From positions 124,001 through 188,000 of the forward strand of contig NZ_BIMB01000005.1 of the NCBI RefSeq assembly GCF_004000865.1: a DNA stretch of 64,000 nucleotides. The letters run 5' to 3'. Source of the stretch: Paenibacillus elgii NBRC 100335 (GTDB lineage Bacteria > Bacillota > Bacilli > Paenibacillales > NBRC-103111). Shown here in pieces: positions 35,371 to 42,521 of the stretch; positions within the stretch are counted from its first letter, which is position 1, and every line of letters begins with the position of its first letter. Under the pieces are notes generated by a model. The model was not told the DNA's origin. It did not search any database and saw only the letters and a list, made by a program, of their open reading frames with translations. A program made the translations under genes and the position numbers.

Positions 35371-36087
35371 ATGATGAAGAAGAAAATTCTTGTCGTTGAC
35401 GACGAACCTTCAATTTCGATGCTCATAGAATTCAACCTGAAGCTGGTCGGCTTCGAAGTGCATTGCGTCTATGACGGTGAAGCGGTATTCCAGGCGATCC
35501 AGCATTTCCGCCCCGATCTGATCGTACTCGACCTGATGCTGCCCAAGATGGACGGCATTCAAGTGTGCCGCAAGCTGCGCGGCCAAAACAATCTCGTGCC
35601 GATCATTATGCTGACGGCGATGCAGGACTTGTCCGACAAAATCGCCGGGCTCGATAACGGCGCCGATGATTATATGACGAAGCCTTTCAGCCCGCAAGAG
35701 CTGATCTCGCGGATTCAAGCGATCCTGCGCCGCATCCAGACCCTGCCTTCCACCAGTCCCAACACGCCGGTCTCCATCGGCCAGATCGTCATTCAGCCCG
35801 ATCAGCGGGAAGTGAAGGTCAAGGGCCAGCCGATCGAGCTGACGCCCAAAGAATTCGATCTGCTGCTCTTCCTGTGCAAGCACCGCGGCAAAGTGCTCAG
35901 CCGCCAGCAGCTGCTGCACGGCGTCTGGGATTATCATTTCCTTGGCGATACGCGGATCGTCGATGTGCATATCAGCCATTTGCGCGACAAGATCGAGACC
36001 AACGCCCGCAACCCTGAATATATCGTAACCATTCGCAATGTCGGTTACAAGTTGGCCGAGCCTGCCATGAAAGAATCTTACGCTTAA
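35371..36087 (+). CDS. Orphan OmpR/PhoP-type response regulator
   Basis: The 238-aa regulator has a receiver domain (VVDDE, phospho-acceptor Asp54 in LDLMLPKMDG, Lys in TKPFSP) and a winged helix ending in TIRNVGYKLAEP. The ATG at 35371 follows AAAGGAG. No kinase gene adjoins it: a terminator follows, then serC on the other strand. The partner kinase must be elsewhere. Confidence 0.93.
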   Translation: MMKKKILVVDDEPSISMLIEFNLKLVGFEVHCVYDGEAVFQAIQHFRPDLIVLDLMLPKMDGIQVCRKLRGQNNLVPIIMLTAMQDLSDKIAGLDNGADDYMTKPFSPQELISRIQAILRRIQTLPSTSPNTPVSIGQIVIQPDQREVKVKGQPIELTPKEFDLLLFLCKHRGKVLSRQQLLHGVWDYHFLGDTRIVDVHISHLRDKIETNARNPEYIVTIRNVGYKLAEPAMKESYA

Positions 36088-36102
36088 TATCCGATACAAC
36101 GA

Positions 36103-36131
36103 GCGCCGCGCAAACCTGCTGCGGCGTTTGT
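36103..36131 (+). terminator. Terminator after the orphan response regulator
   Basis: CGCCGC (36104-36109) pairs with GCGGCG (36121-36126) and is followed by TTTGTGTT on the plus strand. Confidence 0.6.
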
Positions 36132-36148
36132 GTTATATTCGCTCCTCA

Positions 36149-36193
36149 CAAAAAGCAGCCTTCGCTCGGCTTCATGCCGTGGCGAAAGCTGCC
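36149..36193 (-). terminator. Terminator after serC
   Basis: The stem AGCAGCCTTCGC (36154-36165) with GCGAAAGCTGC (36182-36192) and a T run on the minus strand lies 12 bases after the serC stop. Confidence 0.75.
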
Positions 36194-36204
36194 GGACGGG
36201 TCCA

Positions 36205-37293
36205 TTACCCGTTGCGTTTTTGGAAATCAACCATAAATTCGGCCAGCGCTGCGCAAGCCTCGTAAGGAACCGCATTGTAAGCGGAAGCGCGAATGCCTCC
36301 CACGCTGCGGTGACCGGCCAGACCGACGAAGTTGTTCTTCTCCGATTCCTTGACGAAGGCTTTCTCCAGCTCTTCGCTCGGCAGGCGGAACGTCACGTTC
36401 ATGATCGAACGGCTGTCCGGGGCGATGTTTCCGGTATAGAATCCGCCCGATGCATCGATGACATCGTAGAGCAGCTTCGTTTTGGCGACGTTCTGCTTCT
36501 CCATCGCCTCTACCCCGCCGTTCTCCTTCACCCATTTCAGCATTAGGTTAACGACATAGATCGAATGTACGGGAGGCGTGTTATACAGCGACTGATTTTT
36601 GGCATGCGTCGTATAGCGCAGCATCACGGGAACATGCTTCGGCTCTTCCTGGAGCAGATCGTCGCGGATGACCGCAACGGTTACGCCGGCAGGGCCAAGG
36701 TTTTTTTGCGCCCCGGCATAGATCATTGCAAATTTATGGGCATCGATCGGACGGCTCAAAATGCCGCTGGTCATATCACCGATCAGCGGAATGTTTCCGG
36801 TTTCCGGAATGTCGGACCATTGCGAGCCTTCGATCGTATTGTTCGTAGTCATATGGACGTAAGCGGAATTCGGATCGATCCGAATATCTCCTGCTTTCGG
36901 CAAGCTTCTCCAGCTCGTTTCTTTGTTGGAGGCGGCGATGACCGCTTCCCCGACAATTTTGGCATCCTGATACGCCTTCTCGGAAAAGCTGCCCGTAACG
37001 AGGTAGCTCCCGACCTTGCCAGGCTTCAGGAAGTTGAGCGGAATCATTGAAAATTGCATGCTGGCGCCGCCGCCCAGAAACAACACTTGATAACCGGACG
37101 ACAAACCGAGCAGTTCGAGCATCAGCTCTTGGGTTTCACGGTTCAGCGCTTCGTATTCCTTGCTGCGGTGGGAGATCTCCGTCAGCGACATGCCGATGCC
37201 GTTATAATCGACGAACGTTTCTTGGGCTTTCTGCAGCACTTCGAGCGGGAGCGCAGCCGGGCCGGGATTGAAGTTGTAAGCGCGCTTGGACAT
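36205..37293 (-). CDS. serC: Phosphoserine aminotransferase
   Basis: This 362-aa PLP enzyme converts 3-phosphohydroxypyruvate and glutamate to phosphoserine, the second step of serine synthesis, and also works in pyridoxine synthesis in some bacteria. It has the family N-terminus YNFNPGPAALP and the PLP lysine Lys197 in YAGAQKNLGPAG; length is standard. The start at 37293 has GAAGGGG upstream, and the frame extension to 37359 is unsupported. It is monocistronic and divergent from thpR. Confidence 0.97.
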   Translation of the reverse strand: MSKRAYNFNPGPAALPLEVLQKAQETFVDYNGIGMSLTEISHRSKEYEALNRETQELMLELLGLSSGYQVLFLGGGASMQFSMIPLNFLKPGKVGSYLVTGSFSEKAYQDAKIVGEAVIAASNKETSWRSLPKAGDIRIDPNSAYVHMTTNNTIEGSQWSDIPETGNIPLIGDMTSGILSRPIDAHKFAMIYAGAQKNLGPAGVTVAVIRDDLLQEEPKHVPVMLRYTTHAKNQSLYNTPPVHSIYVVNLMLKWVKENGGVEAMEKQNVAKTKLLYDVIDASGGFYTGNIAPDSRSIMNVTFRLPSEELEKAFVKESEKNNFVGLAGHRSVGGIRASAYNAVPYEACAALAEFMVDFQKRNG

Positions 37294-37399
37294 GTTTAAA
37301 ACCCCTTCGCTTTTCATATGATATGGTTTATGATAGCAAAGGTTGCATTGCCGCATCAAGTGTAAGTTTCATGAACATCCGAAAGGAGAGAAGTCTCAT

Positions 37400-37966
37400 A
37401 TGGAATCGTCCGACCGCCTGTTCATTGCCGTCCCCGCTCCGCAACCCGTGATCGCCTCCGCCGAGGCTTGGGTCCTGCGACTGAAGGACCGGTTCGCCTT
37501 CGCCAGATGGGTCCATCCTCAGGATTTGCATCTTACTTTACAGTTTCTGGGCGACGTTGCCCGGGACCGGACCGATCGAATCGCGGAAGCGATCGGACAA
37601 GCGGCTGCGGGCACGGCTCCCTTCTCGCTTCATTTTCAAGGCTTGGGAGTGTTCGGCAAACCGAACGCCCCGTCAGTGCTATGGGTCGGGGTGCAGGGAG
37701 AAATGGAGAAATTAGGACAGCTTCAACGCCGGATCGAGGACGCGATGAAAACGCTGGGGTTCGCCGCGGAAAACCGTCCGTATAAACCGCATTTGACGCT
37801 GGCAAGAAAATTTACAGGTCCGGCGGGAAGTCATACCGATATGCTGGACGTTGCGCTGCCGGACGAATGGCAGACGCCGTGGCAGGTCAAGGAAACCGTG
37901 CTTTATCGCAGCCGCTTGGGCAGCCGTCCGATGTACGAGCGGATCGCCTCGTTTCCTCTAGGCTGA
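37400..37966 (+). CDS. thpR: RNA 2',3'-cyclic phosphodiesterase (LigT/2H family)
   Basis: The 188-aa protein has both H-x-T catalytic motifs of the 2H phosphoesterase superfamily, His44-Leu-Thr46 and His131-Leu-Thr133, at the usual spacing, and the RLFIAVP start. It opens 2',3'-cyclic phosphates at RNA ends. AAGGAGAG lies 12 bases before the ATG. Confidence 0.93.
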   Translation: MESSDRLFIAVPAPQPVIASAEAWVLRLKDRFAFARWVHPQDLHLTLQFLGDVARDRTDRIAEAIGQAAAGTAPFSLHFQGLGVFGKPNAPSVLWVGVQGEMEKLGQLQRRIEDAMKTLGFAAENRPYKPHLTLARKFTGPAGSHTDMLDVALPDEWQTPWQVKETVLYRSRLGSRPMYERIASFPLG

Positions 37967-38032
37967 AAGAACGCGAACAATCGGTGAGCATGGCAGAGGC
38001 AAGGCAGCAGGACATCGTACCCTGAGGCGGGG

Positions 38033-38188
38033 CTAATCGCCGGTCAAGAGAGCGGCCTCGCCCGGCGGGACCGTCCCTTCGGGCGGAAGGATGATCTCCT
38101 CAATGGTCAAAAACTCCATGGCTTTCATCGGATTCATGCCTAGCTGACGCATCATATCTCGAATATCGAGCAATATGGTTTTGTCCAT
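38033..38188 (-). CDS. SinI-like microprotein B (51 aa)
   Basis: The frame opens MDKTILLDIRDMMRQLGMNP and continues MKAMEFLTIEEII, followed by a short acidic/proline tail. GGAGAGAGAGGT lies six bases before the ATG. The LDIR..M.QLG..P motif is shared with microproteins A and C. The stretch RQLGMNPMKAMEFL lines up with the SinI hook KEANISPEEIRKYL. It is downstream of sinR in the same orientation (171-base gap), whereas in Bacillus sinI is upstream. A TTGACA at about 38310 on the minus strand could be its -35, but the -10 is weak. Confidence 0.75.
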   Translation of the reverse strand: MDKTILLDIRDMMRQLGMNPMKAMEFLTIEEIILPPEGTVPPGEAALLTGD

Positions 38189-38359
38189 AGCTACCTCTCT
38201 CTCCAATGGTTATCCTCCGGGTCTCCCTTGTTCTATTTCTGTATTGTAACGGAATGTTCATCATTTTTGATAGTCTAAAATGGCTATTTTATCGACTCTA
38301 AAGAATTTTTTAGCGGGTCTGTCAAATCACGACAATAGGCGCACTTACGGAATATTTTG

Positions 38360-38701
38360 TCACTGGGCCTGGTCGTAAGTCACCGGTTGTCTCATCTTCA
38401 GCTGTACGACGATTTTGCGAAGCGACTCTTTGTTCAGGCCGAGCTCGTTCAGCTCCTGAATCAATTGAACCCATTCCTGGTCCAGCGTCTCGGGCTTGTC
38501 CCCCTGATCGTGCAAAATAAGCGTTTGTACGTTTACGCCGAGTACTGGCGCGAGCTTCCGTAGAAACTGGATGGATGGATTCGATTGCAAATCCCTTTCG
38601 ATCGAACTCAAATAAGACTTGGCGACGCCGGCGCGGGCGGCAAGCTCCGTAAGCGACATGCGTTTTTGATGCCGAAGGGACTGAATTCGTGCCCCGATCA
38701 T
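38360..38701 (-). CDS. sinR: SinR, master regulator of biofilm formation
   Basis: The 113-aa protein is colinear with Bacillus SinR. The N-terminal XRE helix-turn-helix (residues 5-62) has the near-identical core AARAGVAKSYLSSIERDLQ and NPSIQFLRKLAPVLGV, and the C-terminal tetramerisation/SinI-binding segment LDQEWVQLIQELNELGL lies at about 75-91. SinR represses EPS and matrix operons and is released by SinI. AAGGAGGA precedes the ATG. It is divergent from XRE1, with GTATC/GATAC repeats between. Confidence 0.95.
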   Translation of the reverse strand: MIGARIQSLRHQKRMSLTELAARAGVAKSYLSSIERDLQSNPSIQFLRKLAPVLGVNVQTLILHDQGDKPETLDQEWVQLIQELNELGLNKESLRKIVVQLKMRQPVTYDQAQ

Positions 38702-38766
38702 GATTAATTCCTCCTTAGTTTTCCCGAAGGCCGAGTTTTATAGTTCTAGTTCTAAATTCATACTAA

Positions 38767-38795
38767 TTGTATCATATTTTGATACGATTTGTATC
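38767..38795. promoter_or_regulatory. GTATC/GATAC repeat cluster between sinR and XRE1
   Basis: TTGTATC (38767-38773), GATAC (38781-38785) and GTATC (38791-38795) form an inverted and a direct repeat in the AT-rich divergent region. The same half-sites recur near microprotein C and the EPS promoter. Confidence 0.45.
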
Positions 38796-38858
38796 TTTAT
38801 TTAAAAAATTTTATTATTTTTTGCCTATTGACCGCAACTTTTTTTTGAAATATGGTTC

Positions 38859-38887
38859 TTCACAAACTTTGCTACGTAATGTATAAT
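38859..38887 (+). promoter_or_regulatory. Sigma-A promoter of XRE1 with TACGTA box
   Basis: TTCACA (38859-38864), a 17-base spacer and TATAAT (38882-38887) form a good promoter. The spacer and -10 contain CTACGTAATGTA (38872-38883), repeated at the same spot in the XRE2 promoter and, with one change, at XRE3. Confidence 0.75.
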
Positions 38888-38969
38888 CTAGTCAAGCTTG
38901 AATTCAACAGATTTCGACAAATGTGATACTGAGACTAGTACATCGGCAATGTTTTGGAGGGAAATGGAA

Positions 38970-39341
38970 ATGGTCAGAATCGGGGACAAAATCGCTCTGC
39001 TCCGCGAAAAGCATGCGCTCACTCAGGAAGAGCTCTCCAGTAAAATCAACATTTCGCGCGCTTCGCTCTCGCATTACGAGAAAAACCGCAGGGAACCAGA
39101 CTACGAAACCGTGGTCAAAATTGCAGATTTTTTCAAGGTATCCATCGATTACTTATTGGGAAGAACCGAGGACCCAAGAGTCGTACTGGAGCCGGAAGTA
39201 CGGGCTTTCGTAGATAGTCTGGAGCTGTCCGACGAAAAGATTATCGACCGATTCTCCCTAACCGTAGACGGCACGAAACTGACTTTTGACGAGGCGAAGC
39301 GGTTCATCGCCTTCGTACGGGCCGAAAGATCGCTCAGATAA
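38970..39341 (+). CDS. XRE-family regulator, paralogue 1
   Basis: The 123-aa protein has an N-terminal XRE helix-turn-helix with recognition helix SRASLSHYEKNRREPD (residues about 29-44) and SIDYLLGRTEDP, then a C-terminal domain of about 50 residues (VRAFVDSLELSDEKI; LTFDEAKRFIAFVRAERS). It is strongly similar throughout to the regulator at 40139-40507 and, in the DNA-binding half, to the one at 60793-61158. The ATG at 38970 is eight bases from GGAGGG; the frame to 38898 would start at the transcription start. It is divergent from sinR. Confidence 0.92.
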   Translation: MVRIGDKIALLREKHALTQEELSSKINISRASLSHYEKNRREPDYETVVKIADFFKVSIDYLLGRTEDPRVVLEPEVRAFVDSLELSDEKIIDRFSLTVDGTKLTFDEAKRFIAFVRAERSLR

Positions 39342-39475
39342 CGCTGCGAGCCTCCCCTCCTGTTAAGCAAGCAGCCTAGCTCGATCCTCATTTCCATACA
39401 ATCAGGTATACATGCGCCCCGCATTGGAAATAATGGGCAATTGGGCGTCCCACACGGTTCGCGGCGGCTCTTTTA

Positions 39476-39649
39476 TCATGGCTGCGTGCGGCTGGGCGGT
39501 GCGGACGTTTGGACTGAGGGCAGCTCCCGGGCCGGATGATCACGCTCCGGACAACCCTTAAGCTCGTCCAAAAAACGGCTGATTTTATCAGGTCGAATCC
39601 CAAGCTGCTTCATGGTGATGCGAATATCAAGGGCAACGTTTCTGCTCAT
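39476..39649 (-). CDS. SinI-like microprotein C (57 aa)
   Basis: The frame opens MSRNVALDIRITMKQLGIRP and continues DKISRFLDEL, with a Pro/Ser/Arg tail. The segment KQLGIRPDKISRFL lines up with the SinI hook KEANISPEEIRKYL without a gap, including Ile, Pro, Ile and the aromatic-Leu pair; total length (57) also equals that of SinI. AGGAGAG lies 11 bases before the ATG. It sits between XRE1 and XRE2, antisense to both, and its upstream region carries TTGTATC..GATACAA. An in-frame extension to 39691 is unsupported. Confidence 0.75.
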   Translation of the reverse strand: MSRNVALDIRITMKQLGIRPDKISRFLDELKGCPERDHPARELPSVQTSAPPSRTQP

Positions 39650-39751
39650 GACTCCAAATCTCTCCTGTACAAGGTTTGGGTATGAAAGCACCCTGCTTCA
39701 AATAGTATTTGGAAAATCAGGGATAAGTTGCAATGGCATCTTGTATACTTA

Positions 39752-39773
39752 TTGTATCATAAAACGGATACAA
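39752..39773. promoter_or_regulatory. Inverted repeat TTGTATC-N8-GATACAA upstream of microprotein C
   Basis: Seven-base perfect arms (39752-39758 and 39767-39773). On the minus strand they overlap a possible promoter (TTACAT-N18-TACAAT) for microprotein C. Confidence 0.5.
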
Positions 39774-39845
39774 AATGTAACCCGTTTTTTCGCTTTTCCT
39801 TGTCATTTGGTAACAAAATTCACCCAAAACAAGGAAGAACTATCC

Positions 39846-39874
39846 TTCACAAATGTCGATACGTAATGTATAAT
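39846..39874 (+). promoter_or_regulatory. Sigma-A promoter upstream of XRE2 with TACGTA box
   Basis: TTCACA (39846-39851), 17 bases, TATAAT (39869-39874). The box ATACGTAATGTA (39859-39870) is placed exactly as in the XRE1 promoter. The start codon is about 258 bases downstream, giving a long leader. Confidence 0.7.
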
Positions 39875-39881
39875 TTAATTA

Positions 39882-40138
39882 CTTCCTAACACAGTCTGGG
39901 AGCTTGACCCTCCGTTACGGCCGTTCTTTATAGAAAACAGGGTCCGCTGTGACAAAAGAAGCAAACGCATTCAATATGGTCTGGGAAGTTTGCTCCTGAA
40001 ACGGTTTTCTCCGGGTTGTTTTTTCGTTATCGTTTAGGTACAACGGCTCATTCGCGACAAATGAAAAGACCTAGCAACGAAACATTTCGTCCTATCCGGA
40101 GGACTATCGTATACTTAAGATGATCGGGGTGAGAACAG
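39882..40138 (+). other. Long structured leader of XRE2
   Basis: The stretch between promoter and start codon has no gene but several hairpins: GACCCT (39906-39911)/AGGGTC (39939-39944), AGCAAAC (39960-39966)/GTTTGCT (39988-39994), and a terminator-like AACGG..CCGGGTT (40000-40017) followed by six T. This could be an attenuator. A second, closer -10 (TATACT at 40110) may exist. Confidence 0.4.
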
Positions 40139-40507
40139 TTGGGGCAAATTGGAAACCGCATCGCTGCATTAAGGGAAAAGCAAGGATTGACTCAAGAAGA
40201 GCTGTCCTTGAAACTCGATATTTCCCGCGCCTCCCTCTCTCATTATGAGAAGAACCGCCGGGAACCCGACTACGATACCCTGGTGAAAATCGCCAATCAT
40301 TTCAAAGTATCGATCGACTATTTGCTTGGCCGGACTCAGGACCCGGAGATGGTGCTGGATCAGCAGGTCAGACAATTCGTCGACAGTCTGGAGCTGTCGG
40401 ACGAACGAATTTTGCAGCATTTTACGCTTACGATTGACGGAAAGCAGCTCACGCCGGAGGAAGCCAAGCGGTTCATCGCTTTTGTCCGCGCAGAGCGGTC
40501 CTTTTAA
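40139..40507 (+). CDS. XRE-family regulator, paralogue 2
   Basis: The 122-aa protein starts with TTG after GGGGTGAG. It is a close paralogue of XRE1: the same recognition helix SRASLSHYEKNRREPD, VSIDYLLGRTQDP, and C-terminal VRQFVDSLELSDERI; LTPEEAKRFIAFVRAERS. The two lie in tandem 0.8 kb apart with microprotein C between. It converges on the end of the EPS operon with a shared terminator. Confidence 0.92.
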   Translation: MGQIGNRIAALREKQGLTQEELSLKLDISRASLSHYEKNRREPDYDTLVKIANHFKVSIDYLLGRTQDPEMVLDQQVRQFVDSLELSDERILQHFTLTIDGKQLTPEEAKRFIAFVRAERSF

Positions 40508-40521
40508 GCATTTTAAATAAC

Positions 40522-40543
40522 GCCCCAGGCTAATGCCTGGGGC
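40522..40543. terminator. Terminator at the end of the EPS operon and XRE2
   Basis: A perfect 9-bp GC-rich stem, GCCCCAGGC (40522-40530) with GCCTGGGGC (40535-40543), with an AT-rich stretch on the minus-strand exit side. It lies between convergent genes. Confidence 0.7.
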
Positions 40544-40562
40544 TCCGCTATGTTCCGCACGG

Positions 40563-41357
40563 CTATTCGTTCCCCCGCTTCGGACCCTTTAAAAAATATT
40601 CAATCACACTATTGGCCCATAGGTCGTAACCTTCATCGTTAGGATGCGTGGCATCGCTCAGCACTTGGTCGAGATTCATGTTCTTTTTAGCGAGAGTCTC
40701 GTTCATTTCCTTATAAATATCGATATATTCCCAGCCGTTTTGTTCGATAAACGCTTTGGTGCCTAGAATGTAATCCTCGTACGTATGCCCCGCCTTATTC
40801 TTCACTTCCCCGTGTCTTCTGGGGTTAGGAGACAATAAAACTATTCTGCTTCCCGGCAAGCCCTGCGTTAGCTGGTTCATAATCGTTGCAATATTTTTAT
40901 TTGTCGTTTCGATCGGTATATTTTGCAGGTAATCGTTCAGCAAGCATGTCTCAAAAAGAACAACGGCTGGCTTTTGGCGAATAATACGGTCGGGAATTTG
41001 ACGATCGATCATATTTTGGGTGGAAAAACCGTTAATTCCTCCGTTGCTGACTTGCAAGTCGCTTAGCCCCGGCTGTTTTTTCAAAGCCTGCGCCAGCTGA
41101 CTGACCCAATTCTTCTCTTTCTGCGAGGCTCCCATGCCCCCTGTGACGCTGCTCCCCATCGTAGCTATCGACAAGGCTTTGTTTTGTGCCGCCTCGTATT
41201 CCAGCGTCTTGACCACGGGAGAAATTTGACGACAAGCGGTTCGATGGGCCAAAAAATAATCAGGATTGGTGCAGCCCGAGGAGTTATTCGTGTCTAACGG
41301 GGATATTCCGGCAAGCCATACGATGATTATACCTTTAATGAAATCCAGTAGATTCAT
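40563..41357 (-). CDS. Secreted SGNH/GDSL hydrolase, last gene of the EPS operon
   Basis: The 264-aa protein has an N-terminal hydrophobic segment (residues about 7-17) suggesting export or anchoring. SGNH blocks are present: nucleophile Ser70 in MGSSVTGG, block II near GGINGFS, Asn in LLNDYL and the catalytic pair Asp235/His238 in DATHPNDEGYDLWA. Such enzymes in EPS clusters usually add or remove acetyl groups on the polymer. It follows the lectin gene by 34 bases. Confidence 0.87.
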   Translation of the reverse strand: MNLLDFIKGIIIVWLAGISPLDTNNSSGCTNPDYFLAHRTACRQISPVVKTLEYEAAQNKALSIATMGSSVTGGMGASQKEKNWVSQLAQALKKQPGLSDLQVSNGGINGFSTQNMIDRQIPDRIIRQKPAVVLFETCLLNDYLQNIPIETTNKNIATIMNQLTQGLPGSRIVLLSPNPRRHGEVKNKAGHTYEDYILGTKAFIEQNGWEYIDIYKEMNETLAKKNMNLDQVLSDATHPNDEGYDLWANSVIEYFLKGPKRGNE

Positions 41358-41391
41358 TCTCCGACCTCCACTTCTCCTGTTGTTCTTTGGA

Positions 41392-42147
41392 TCATTGTGG
41401 TTCCAGCTCTATACTAACATTAGCGATTATATGCGAATTTGTATATTCTCCCGTGCTTGCGCTGAAGCCGATCGCTCGTAATGGGTCCGTCCCATCGACC
41501 GATTCGGAAAGCACCTTCACCCGGTCCAGCAAGACGACCAGCTTTTCTCCGGTAAATTTTATTTCGACGTCGTGCCAATTGTAATCTTCCGTCTTCACCG
41601 TTTCAAACGAAGCTACTTTATTGGTAATGTTTCCTTTCACCAGGGCGATATAATTACTCGCCGGATCATTTAATTCGGGATTGTAAAAATTATCAAAAAT
41701 AACCGCGTAGCCTTCCGCCGGCTCAAAGCCCAAATATCCTCCGGAAGGCACCGCTTCCGACGGTCCCGCCACCCATACAAAAGCAAGACCGTCCCCTCCC
41801 GTACCTCCACCAACCTTATAGCGGAAGGAGACCTTCCAATGGCCGGCCACATTCGCCTTCAACCACGCGGCTCCCGCCGAATTCGGATTGGGGGTCGTTA
41901 AAACCATCGTCCCTTCTCCCCGGAAGGCCGTTCCCCGATAGCTCCATAACCCGCTATCTTCCTTAAACGTATCCGTAATCAATCGAACAGGCGTCCCCGT
42001 ATTCCTTGCTCCGGGCGAAACCGGCGTATCGTCGTATTTTAAGAGCGGTACATTCTGTCCTGACTCTTTCTGCGCAAATAATCCCATCATTAAAATCGTA
42101 ATCGGGAACAAAAGGATCAGTTTTCGTCTCAAGTAGGTTTGCTCCAT
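41392..42147 (-). CDS. Exported L-type (legume-like) lectin-domain protein
   Basis: The 251-aa protein has a signal peptide (residues about 8-26) and one concanavalin-A-like domain. Lectin-like features are DGLAFVWVAGP, GGYLGFEPAEGYAVIFDNFYN, then NDPASNYIALV and HDVEIKFTGEKLVVLLD. L-type lectins bind sugars with the metal-site Asp/Asn that lie in the IFDNF and following segments. It follows the zinc-ribbon gene in the EPS operon, so it may bind the polymer outside the cell. A catalytic glucanase is not supported, because no E-x-D-x-E motif is seen. Confidence 0.8.
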   Translation of the reverse strand: MEQTYLRRKLILLFPITILMMGLFAQKESGQNVPLLKYDDTPVSPGARNTGTPVRLITDTFKEDSGLWSYRGTAFRGEGTMVLTTPNPNSAGAAWLKANVAGHWKVSFRYKVGGGTGGDGLAFVWVAGPSEAVPSGGYLGFEPAEGYAVIFDNFYNPELNDPASNYIALVKGNITNKVASFETVKTEDYNWHDVEIKFTGEKLVVLLDRVKVLSESVDGTDPLRAIGFSASTGEYTNSHIIANVSIELEPQ

Positions 42148-42164
42148 TCTGGTTGACGATGGCT

Positions 42165-42479
42165 TTATTTTTCAGTAGCCATATGCTTGCTCAAAATGTT
42201 CTCCCCGGCTTCCTCCGGAATATTTAATAGCTGCAATAAGCGCTTGGACTCCAGATAGAGTTTATGATTGTCCTTGGAAATTCGTAAGCAGGAGCAGACG
42301 AGCTCGTAATCGATATTCAAATATTCCGCAAGCCGCTTGTATATTTTCACATCGTAGGTTTTACTATCCTGGCATTCCGTGCAGACAAAGCTTACCGCGT
42401 AATTGGTCCCTTTCCCCGATTCCTCGTCCGTTTCAAAGAAAAACACTTTCTTGATCTGATTGCCGCAGGTACAAATCAT
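42165..42479 (-). CDS. Small zinc-ribbon-like protein in the EPS operon
   Basis: The 104-aa protein is not one I recognise. It has one CxC pair near the N-terminus (CTCGN), one CTEC pair about 29 residues later and a CSC near residue 63, so a four-cysteine zinc site is likely. The C-terminal half is helical and charged. No signal peptide is seen, so it should be cytoplasmic. Its place between the GDP-mannose enzyme and the lectin gene suggests a regulatory or adaptor role. Confidence 0.7.
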   Translation of the reverse strand: MICTCGNQIKKVFFFETDEESGKGTNYAVSFVCTECQDSKTYDVKIYKRLAEYLNIDYELVCSCLRISKDNHKLYLESKRLLQLLNIPEEAGENILSKHMATEK

Positions 42480-42521
42480 ATTCCATATCTCCTATGTACA
42501 ACAGTATGCATTGATGTTCAC

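Noticed and set aside
37294-37399. Riboswitch or T-box ahead of serC
   Set aside because: The space to thpR is only about 100 bases, and I see no T-box signature or terminator/antiterminator pair.
40139-41357. sinR-like cluster as a prophage immunity region
   Set aside because: XRE regulators of this type are common in prophages, but no integrase, recombinase, attachment repeat or phage structural gene is present, and the neighbours are chromosomal.
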